Part shown: positions 56,497 to 64,000 of the stretch, piece by piece
How the letters are laid out: each line of letters begins with the position of its first letter
Position numbering within the stretch: position 1 is the first letter of the stretch
From: Fragilariopsis cylindrus CCMP1102
Taxonomy: Eukaryota > Bacillariophyta > Bacillariophyceae > Bacillariales > Bacillariaceae
Assembly: GCA_900095095.1 (NCBI GenBank)
Contig: FMBT01000367.1
Coordinates: 62,001-126,000 of the forward strand
Direction of reading: 5' to 3'
DNA: 64,000 bases
Position numbers and translations under genes: made by a program
Notes under the pieces: generated by a model
Databases searched by the model: none
Seen by the model: the letters and a program-made list of their open reading frames with translations, nothing else
What the model was told of the DNA's origin: nothing

Positions 56497-57589
56497 ATGT
56501 TTGTCGCTACTTCCGTATTCGCTATTGCACTTTCCTTGTCCTCGGTAGTGGACGCATTCGCTCCTCCTGCTACTCATTCGGCTACGTCGTCATCGTCGTT
56601 GAAGACATCATCATCATCATCATTAAAAATGGGTATGTTTGATGATTTATTCGCTAAAGTTACAGGTGGTGGTGGTGGTGCAACACCTGAAAGTGCAGAT
56701 GTAACGGAAACTGTATACTTTGATATAACAGTCGATGACCAACCATTAGGTAGAATTGAAATGGGTTTATTTGGTGGGGTTGTACCAAAAACAGTTGAAA
56801 ATTTTAAACAATTATGTTTGAATCCAACAAAAGGGGATGGATTTACAAAATCAAGTTTTCATCGTATTATTCCTGGTTTCATGTGTCAGGGTGGTGATTT
56901 TACTGTTGGGAATGGTACAGGTGGTAAAAGTATTTATGGTAATAAATTTGAAGATGAAAATTTTGATTTAATTCATGGTGGTGCTGGGACATTAAGTATG
57001 GCGAATGCTGGTCCTAATACGAATGGTTCACAATGTAAGTTTTATCTATTTATTGTTATTGTTATTGTTCGTCGTGGTTGTGTTTGTTAGTGTCGAATCG
57101 AATACGATTAGTGTATTACTTATTTCTGTTTCGGTGGTCGTCGTCGTCGTCGTCGTCGTCGTTTTCGACAAAGTTAAAAGAATAATATAATATAATGACT
57201 TTGAACATGAGTTGTTAAAAGAAAATCTACAGTAATACTGCGACGACGACGACGACAATGACAATGACGACAATAACAATAACAATCAAACCTTCCCCAA
57301 TCTTCTTCCACAATCGTATTTCATTTACTTTATTCTACATGCATGCATACTAATATACATATATTCATCTCTTCGTATTATTATACCATATGTATTACAT
57401 TATTGTTATTGTTATTATTTGTTGATAGTCTTTATTTGTACAGCACAAACACCATGGTTAAATGGTAAACATGTTGTTTTTGGTAGAGTAACAAAAGGAT
57501 TAGATATTGTTAAAAAAATGGAAGCATATGGTACTGATTCTGGACGACCAAAAGGTATAGTAACAATAAACGATTGTGGTGTATTATAA
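56497..57589 (+). CDS. Plastid-targeted cyclophilin-type peptidyl-prolyl isomerase (two exons)
   Basis: Exon 1 is 56497-57034 and exon 2 is 57429-57589. The 394-bp GT-AG intron splits the first Phe codon of SQFFICT, and the product has 232 residues. The signal peptide ends SVVDA|FAPP (cleavage about 20/21), the diatom ASAFAP plastid motif, followed by a Ser-rich transit region. The cyclophilin fold starts near residue 70 ([20 protein letters not shown]). The catalytic Arg is in [15 protein letters not shown] (about 121-135); [15 protein letters not shown] and the substrate-pocket Trp in [12 protein letters not shown] are also present. All key residues are there, so it should act in proline isomerisation during protein folding in the plastid stroma or lumen. 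The gene lies between two same-orientation copies of a large repeat. Confidence 0.93.
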
Positions 57590-57736
57590 AATAAATACAT
57601 TGTATAAAAATGAATAACATAGAACATGATAACATAGTAAATATTTCTATAGGAACGTTAAGAACAACACAACACTCCTACAGTACGCCATCTGACTACT
57701 AGTATAGTAGATAGCTAGCTAGCTATCTACTTTACT
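57590..57736. other. 3' flank of the cyclophilin gene
   Basis: AT-rich, with a TAGCTAGCTAGCTATCTA self-complementary run just before repeat copy C. Confidence 0.5.
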
Positions 57737-60119
57737 CAAAGGACAGACCTGTACTTATTTAGTTTTTATTTTAAATAACGCGGAAAAACTAAATCATGTC
57801 CTGTGGTACTTGCTACCTGTACCACTCCATCCTAGCATGTATACAGTCCCAAACAGATGGTATAATCTGAGCTTAATATGCATAGGGTGGATACCTTGAC
57901 TAGACTTTGGAGCACTAGTTATGTGTTCTTCACGCTTGAAGATGGTAAAGGGTGCGATGCAGCCTAGGACATGGAAAAATGGCCCATTTGGGGGGGGGGG
58001 GTATGTGACCTAGTAGCACACCCTGACACCTTCCTAACCTCCCTAGAGCCCTAAGCAATAGTTGGACCTTGTACCAATAGGTATAATATTGAGCTCCATA
58101 CAATCTTTCAAGGTTATTAGGTATGTATTGATGGTGCTTTACGGCCTTGATTACATGCACACTTGGCACTTAGAGAACTTGTATGTTTTAGTAGCAGTAG
58201 ATTTTGACCAGTGACATCCCAAATATATGTATGGTTACCTAAAGCAATGATATCATCCAAAACCTTTATGAATTGGGCTGATGCCTTGCTATTTTATTTG
58301 GGACTGAGAATACCTGGTATGGGCGTGGTAGCATCTCAAATATTTTTGCAACATGTGCACTTTGAGCTATTTTATGTCTATTCTGTTGTTCCTCACCCCA
58401 CTACACCACCAATATGGTAAATGTTCCAAGAATTATTGGTGTATTCTGACCATATACATATATGGAAGGTATCTGGGTGTTGAAACCATGGTTTGATTCC
58501 TTTTTTTGATGTTTTGGCAGCCTATTTCTGAATGGTACTTTTGGGCATGGAAATATGACATGTTGGCCAAAATGCAATGTTTGTGTTCTGGAGGCAAGAA
58601 TAAGGTATGTATGAGGGATCATGACTCTTGATTCATCCCCTATGGGTATAGGATGGATGACTGGGTTGTATCTTGGTGCACCATACTGGTTCTAGAACCT
58701 AAGGAGAAGTTATTCATCTTATTATTCACCCAAGGAGAAGTTATTTATAATAATCCTATTATTTAAAGTAGTTAGTTGTTTAATATTCCAATAACACTGG
58801 AGAATTTGTGGGATAAAAATGATACAAAAAGGATAACTTTAGTCAAGTGATGATGAACCACGAGGTATGATAGGAGGGAAACACATTCAATCTGTCTAGT
58901 ACTGTTAAACCATTGAATTTCATACCAACCTACACCTGGATCTAACACTCATGTTCACCTAGTTTTTTTGTGTCTACCACAACAGTAAAACAAATTTTAT
59001 TCCTCAACCACAGGAACAAAAAAAATTGCAGGAGGCAACCACAATGTTCTAGTATAATATGTGGTTGTTAGTGCACCTCACCCATCTGGTGTTGTCCTCT
59101 GCAACCTTTTTATCTGAGATATTCTGTGGTTCATTTTGATCAAAAATCTTGTTGTTTGTGTGCCTGCCATAATAGCAAAACAAATTTTATCCTGCAACCA
59201 CAGGGAAAGGAAAGATGTAGGAGGAGGCATACACAATATTCTAGTACATTATATGGATCCTAGTGTACCTGACCCATCTGGTGTTGTCTTATGCAACCCT
59301 TTCAAATGAGATATTTTGTGGTTCATTTCTGATCAAAAATCTTTTTATTTTTGTGCCTGCAACAACAGTAGAATGCATTTTATTCCTCAACCACAGGAAC
59401 AAAAGAGTTGTAGGAGGCAAACACAATATTCTAATACTGCACTATGCGGATGTTTCTGCATCTGACTCATCTAGGATTGTCATTTGCAACCCTTTTATCT
59501 AAGATATTTTGTGGTTCATTTCTGATCAAAAATCTTGTTGTTTTTGTACCTACCACATCACAGTAGCAAATCAAATTTTATTCTGAAACCACATGGACAC
59601 AAAAATTGCAGGAGGCAAACATGATCTTCTAGTACACTATTTGAATGTTTGTGCACGCACATGCACGACTCATCTGTTGTTGTCCTTTGCATCACTTTCA
59701 AATGAGATCTTTTGTTGTGTGTACACATCATACATTTTAAATCCCAAAAATGTGTGCTGTGTGTGTGTGTGTGTGTGAGCCTACATTGTGAGATACCAGA
59801 AGGCTTGCAAGACTAAGGAATATAGGCTTGCAAGACTAATGAGTATAGCACTTCTCCATCCAATAGGTTAATTGTAAACTTTATGGTTTAAGATTCCAAA
59901 AAAAAGACTCTCTAGGTCTACATATTTGATGCTAAAGTTGTTATTATATAGTAGTAGACTAACAAATACTAGTAAAAATTTGGGTATGAGTTAGTTTTTA
60001 TATTAATAACTAGTTCCACGTGGAGATATATTCAATGGTTTCGATACAGTAGATCCCCCGGCGCGAAAATTCAAAAGAATGATGTCAATTGAGGGCTGTA
60101 ACGCACCAAAGTGGTACTA
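57737..60119 (+). repeat. Satellite-bearing large repeat, copy C
   Basis: Same architecture and orientation as copy B. The left end is CAAAGGACAGACCTGTAC, with the same hairpin, and the unique region reaches about 58860. Diverged satellite units follow at about 58930-59700, then the right end with GTGTGCTGTGTGTGTG, GTTAGTTTTTATATTA and CCCCCGGCGCGAAAATTCAA. It ends with the terminal block CACCAAAGTGGTACTA (to about 60119), which copy A also shows and copy B lacks. Copy C lacks about 130 bp of the unique region present in copy B (B about 53615-53765). No protein recognised. Confidence 0.82.
58930..59700 (+). repeat. Satellite array of copy C (diverged units)
   Basis: About four units carry TCCTCTGCAACC.TTT, GATATTTTGTGGTTCATTT, GATCAAAAATCTTGTTG, and CACAGGAACAAAA followed by a GGAGGCAA box. 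They differ from copy B units by many substitutions and length changes, so the arrays have evolved apart. Confidence 0.75.
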
Positions 60120-60400
60120 CGTTAGTGAATAAACAAATTTAAAAATTTAAAAATTATTCGTCTTACAGTATTCTATTTCTCTATGCTGTTCAGTGTAGTC
60201 TTCGTTTATTTTTGTTGTTAGATTTGGTTCCGATCATATTGTTAGACATCAAGTGTAGAACGAGACGAGTGGGAGAGACGAGATTCAGTGAGTGAGTGAG
60301 TGAGTGATTGAGAGAGTGAGAGAATCAATTCAAGTCATTATATATATAAGCGAGAGAGAGAGAGAGAGAGAGAATAGAGAGATATTAGAGATATTATTAT
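60120..60400. other. 5' flank of the sulfotransferase gene
   Basis: Contains GAGT repeats (about 60288-60310) and a (GA)n run (about 60350-60372) immediately before the start codon. No separate gene. Confidence 0.5.
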
Positions 60401-62642
60401 ATGAGAGAGAACTACGAGAGAGACAGACAATACCTAGTAATGACGAATAATAAAAAATCACTTCCCGTAGTACTTCGACATAATAATAATAATAATAGTC
60501 GTAGTAGCAGCAGTCGTCATCGTCGTCGTCGACGCAACTTTATTATATTGTTTGGTGTATCATTTATTATTATTCTTGCCGTCATAATTAACATTGCATT
60601 CCTTTCGAATCATAATAATAATAATAAAAATCTTCTACAAGAACAACAACAACCACAAAAGCATCATTCAATATCTGCCGCAAAGGATCATTTTTCTTTA
60701 AATATAGCAAATAAAAATCGACAACAAGATTTTATGAAATCCTATCATAATCCAAATATAAATACAAATACTATTATAGCAGTAGTAAATAATGTAAATC
60801 GAAATAATGCGGAAGAAGAAAGAAAATCAAAAGCAGTTGATGCCGATGCTGATGCACCACCAGTAGTTGAAAAAATAAAAGTAATTTTACCACAAAAAGA
60901 AATTGAATGGATTCAACGTCGTGATCAACAATATATTATAGAATATATGGGTAGTGATAATAAAAATGATAAAAAGAATCAAATAAAAAATCAAAAGAAG
61001 GCAAGATGGAATACAAAAATTAATTTTAAGAATAGTACCGAAGTCGATAGTATTTATACCGAAGACAATGATGGACCATGGTTAGATTTTGTCATTGCGG
61101 GACATCCTAAATGTGGCACGACGACCTTAGTAGCAAATCTTGCAATGATTGCACCGATGAAAATTAAAGATTTTTGTGTTGGTGAAATGTCGACATTATT
61201 AGGTTATGTGTATCGAATTTGGCGTGAAAAATTTCCTGAAATATTATTGGGTCCACAAAAATATATGTTGCAACCACAATCCTTGTCAAGTTCAAATTCA
61301 AGTAATTCCACAAATAATCAAAATTTAAATAAAAATATCGAATTAAAGGGTGCGAAATGTCCACGATTTTTAGGTGATCCTAATATTATTTTAAAATTTG
61401 GACCACGATATCCAAAAACGAAAATTATTTTTGGGATCCGACATCCAGTCTTATGGTTTACTTCCTTTTTTAATATGGTACGTATATAGTATAGTATTAC
61501 GTTACATTACGTATAACATATCACCGGTTGCTGTGACAATATAGCATCTACTCTACTTTACCACTCACTTATAAACCAAATCAAATCTGACCGCACATGA
61601 TTGTAATTGTTTGCTTTCTTTCCTTTCCTTTCGTATTTTATTTTTTCTGCTGCCTGCCTGCCTTCCTTTCTTCTTCATATAATAGGGTCACGTTGGTGAT
61701 TTATATTCAAAAATGAAAATATGTCCTAATATGAATTTAGATGGCAATGGTAATGACAATAACAATGACAATAACAATAAGTACTACCTAGATAAGAATG
61801 GTAAAGAACAAGAAAAAGAATTATGTATTGATGAATGTCGATGTGGATTGCCGGTATGTTTTCATCGTGCACGATTGCATTTACCAATTGCACGATTAGG
61901 GAAAACATTATTGACTGAATTAGAACGACAATTAATTGCACCCAATGATCCTGATGGTGGTCAACATTTAATTAATGGACGGATTAAAAATCCAATCTTT
62001 TTATATGAACAAACACAAATGTTTGATAAGAAGATAACCACAAAGACTAATAATAATAATAATACAAATGTAGATGAAGATGAAGATACTAATAATAGTA
62101 ATAATAAAGAACAAAATGAAAGTAATAATAATGGAATTAGTTTTTGGGATTCCTTAGCCAAATTTTTGGGTGTTTCCTATATACCAAATGAAAGTTATCA
62201 TTCCAGTAAAGGGAAACAACATAATAAAACATTATGTACCGATTATTATGATGAATTTCGTTCCAAGATGATGGAACATTCCTATAATATGTCAATCTGG
62301 TTAGAAGAGTATTTATTACCCATTGCCGAGGATCCCACACGGCCTGATGTGGTGATACATAATGTCCATGAATTTCGTACCATCATCCAATCATATAAAG
62401 ATGATCCCTGTCAACGATTAATAAGAAATAGTACGAATGGTGAATATATCTTAAAATCAACTATTGATGTAGATAATGGTTGGGGACCAGGTATCATGAC
62501 ACGTATTATTGGTACCGGTAAAGTAAAAGCTTGTCGTGGTGCTTATGAATCAACTAGACGAATAGATAAAAAAGAAACAAAAGAAGAACAAAAACAAAAC
62601 AGAAGACAACAATTACAAGAAATACAAAATGAAATGAATTGA
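60401..62642 (+). CDS. Golgi-type sulfotransferase (two exons)
   Basis: Exon 1 is 60401-61477 and exon 2 is 61686-62642, with a 208-bp GT-AG intron in phase 0 and a 677-residue product. A basic, Asn-rich N-terminus precedes one transmembrane helix (about 46-68, FIILFGVSFIIILAVIINIA), giving type II topology. The lumenal part has the PAPS-binding loop FVIAGHPKCGTTTL (PKCGTT at about 236-241) and the second cofactor motif FGIRHPVLWFTSFFN (about 344-358). The motif pair is a good match to PAPS-dependent sulfotransferases. Exon 2 adds Cys residues and an Asn/Asp-rich insertion (about 430-465). It would sulfate a glycan or glycoprotein in the Golgi. The acceptor cannot be read. Two nearby ATGs (residues 1 and 14) could each be used. 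Confidence 0.88.
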
Positions 62643-63150
62643 ATTAAAATTGAAAAAAATAAAATATAACTTTTATTTTTTCTAAAAAAAAGAACAGAGG
62701 TAGTTCAAAAGTAAATGATATTGCTCTGCCACTATCCTATTATCCTATTATCATAGGTACCACAAGCTAAAAAGTCGGATTACAAGTCACTACTAGTATG
62801 CGCGATTTATTTGGGGGGTGCGAGGTAGAGTAGGTTTTTAATTCTTTTTTTCGATATATTTTAATGACGTGTTGAAAAAATAAATAAGGGGGCTGCGATT
62901 TTTTAAGTGTTTCGTACACATATTATTTATCCACGTACACAGTAGGGACGGAAGATGGTCCTGTAATCCTTTTTATTTTTCAGAAAGAGTTGAGTTTTTT
63001 TCCGAATCAATCAATCAATCAATCAACCCCCTTATTTGGCTACGTTTATCAACAGAAGAAGAAGAAACAGATACACACAAGATGATGTACTGTACTGTAT
63101 TGTACTGTACGTCACGCTTGTGCACTTGCTTTTGCTTACAGTTGAGTTGA
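62643..63150. other. Intergenic between convergent genes, second paired G-run motif
   Basis: No gene. Contains the second copy of a paired G-run motif (62808-62900), a (TCAA)n run at about 63005-63025 and a TACTGTACTGTA-type run at about 63085-63110. Confidence 0.55.
62808..62900 (+). repeat. Paired GGGGG-NTGCGA motif, copy 2
   Basis: TTTGGGGGGTGCGAGGTAGA at about 62811 and AAGGGGGCTGCGATT at about 62886 repeat the arrangement seen at 42928-43020, with TTTAATGACGTGTTGAA between them. The second motif sits 75 bp downstream of the first, against 74 bp in copy 1. Confidence 0.6.
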
Positions 63151-64000
63151 TTAGAAATCTTGTTCTTCACTACTTAAACTAGAATCATCAGTATTCGTAT
63201 TTGTTTTGTTGTTACTGTCACTATCACTATTACCAGTTGTTGTAGTAATACTTGTTCTTGTTTTACAGAATAATATTGAAATCAATAATAATAATGCTAT
63301 GATAAAATAACCAATACCTGCACCAAGTGAAAGCCATGCCCCAGAATCAAAACGACATTTTATACCATTTGTGGATTCAATAGAAGAAAAAGTACAGAAT
63401 TGTTCCTGTATAACCTCACCATTTTTATTAAATGATGATAATTGTGGTGACGCAAACATAATTGTAAATGTACCAAATTGGAATGCAGATGCTATAACAA
63501 ATGTTATAGATAGTAAAAATTTGGACAAACACTTTGTTGCGAATTTATTATTTACACCCCAACCACCACAACAATAATAATTGAATACTATTATTAATAA
63601 TTGTATTATACCTAATATAGCAATACATGGTGCAAATATACTACAATATCGTGCTAAAATCCACAGATCAATTCTCCTTGATGTTGATGATGATGATTCG
63701 TCTTTGACATCGTCTTCGACATTATCATTAGTATTATAATGATTATAATTATTAAAAAACCATTTAAAATCATTCAATTCATCACAATAAAGGAAACACA
63801 TTGGATCTTGTTTATAAAATTTACTACTACTAGTACCTCCTATTCCTCCTCCTTCTACTGATGATGATGATGGATTACCCATATTATATGCAAATAAACC
63901 AACACCAGCTTCATTTAAATATTCAAATGGTGAATACATATATTCGGGTAATAACTCGTTACTGTAATTGTTGCGATTATTACTTAATAATGCTTCTGTA
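63151..64000 (-). CDS. Four-TM-like membrane protein, partial (runs off the right edge)
   Basis: The frame is open from its stop at 63151-63153 to the window edge. A Met sits at codon 63937-63939, but the same frame continues upstream of it (LLPEY before the Met), so the true start may lie outside. The visible part has three clear hydrophobic helices: ILARYCSIFAPCIAILGIIQLLIIVF, FLLSITFVIASAFQFGTFTI and LGAGIGYFIIALLLLISILF. A fourth would be the N-terminal GVGLFAYN segment or lie outside. Two Cys-bearing lumenal stretches (FCTFSS and CRFDSGAWLSLGAGIG) and a Ser/Thr/Asn tail follow. The layout recalls claudin- or tetraspanin-like four-TM proteins found in diatoms, but no name can be given. 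Confidence 0.65.
   Translation of the reverse strand, partial: TEALLSNNRNNYSNELLPEYMYSPFEYLNEAGVGLFAYNMGNPSSSSVEGGGIGGTSSSKFYKQDPMCFLYCDELNDFKWFFNNYNHYNTNDNVEDDVKDESSSSTSRRIDLWILARYCSIFAPCIAILGIIQLLIIVFNYYCCGGWGVNNKFATKCLSKFLLSITFVIASAFQFGTFTIMFASPQLSSFNKNGEVIQEQFCTFSSIESTNGIKCRFDSGAWLSLGAGIGYFIIALLLLISILFCKTRTSITTTTGNSDSDSNNKTNTNTDDSSLSSEEQDF

Overview
The window reads as nuclear DNA of a diatom, most likely a pennate or another AT-rich species. The evidence is a set of gene families typical of diatoms: an HSF-type DNA-binding protein, a helicase-associated-domain (HA) protein, a DUF6824 protein, a DUF285/BspA-like secreted protein with Pro-Ser repeats and Cys-rich C-terminal modules, and plastid precursors whose signal peptide ends just before a Phe (DA|FAPP, DA|FVVP; the ASAFAP motif). 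Genes carry few short GT-AG introns. Intergenic DNA is AT-rich and full of microsatellites and short tandem duplications. No rRNA, convincing tRNA or CRISPR array was seen. The genus cannot be fixed from the sequence alone.

Layout. 0-5 kb: a 200-bp Stowaway-like MITE and a large secreted DUF285/Pro-Ser-repeat gene (-). 5-14 kb: gene-poor, with tandem duplications and a rearranged copy (A) of a large non-coding repeat that carries 189-bp satellite units. 14-22 kb: the HSF-like and HA-domain genes (+). 22-27 kb: a frame-broken TRAF-type zinc-finger/coiled-coil gene, an intact DUF6824 gene, and a retroelement fossil with an RNase H domain. 28-32 kb: a two-exon PMP3-family gene and a plastid-targeted Rossmann-like gene with a probable one-base frame break. 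32-36 kb: two paralogous secreted-protein genes (-), one with four exons and one with none, that share duplicated 5' flanks. 38-41 kb: a serine carboxypeptidase (S10) with a 21-nt exon next to the catalytic His. 42-53 kb: a small single-pass membrane protein, a TPR-like protein, a nucleotide-diphospho-sugar transferase, an unusually GC-rich DUF1499 protein with a Tat-like lumen signal, and a polytopic membrane protein. 53-60 kb: satellite-bearing repeat copies B and C, in the same orientation, bracketing a plastid cyclophilin gene. 60-64 kb: a Golgi-type sulfotransferase (two exons) and a four-TM-like membrane protein that runs off the right edge.

No operon-like or pathway cluster is evident. 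The genes look like ordinary diatom nuclear genes serving secretion and Golgi (sulfotransferase, glycosyltransferase, carboxypeptidase, secreted proteins), plastid (cyclophilin, DUF1499, Rossmann-like) and nuclear regulation (HSF, HA, DUF6824). The most unusual structure is the three-copy satellite-bearing repeat, whose termini do not match a transposon class I can name with confidence.
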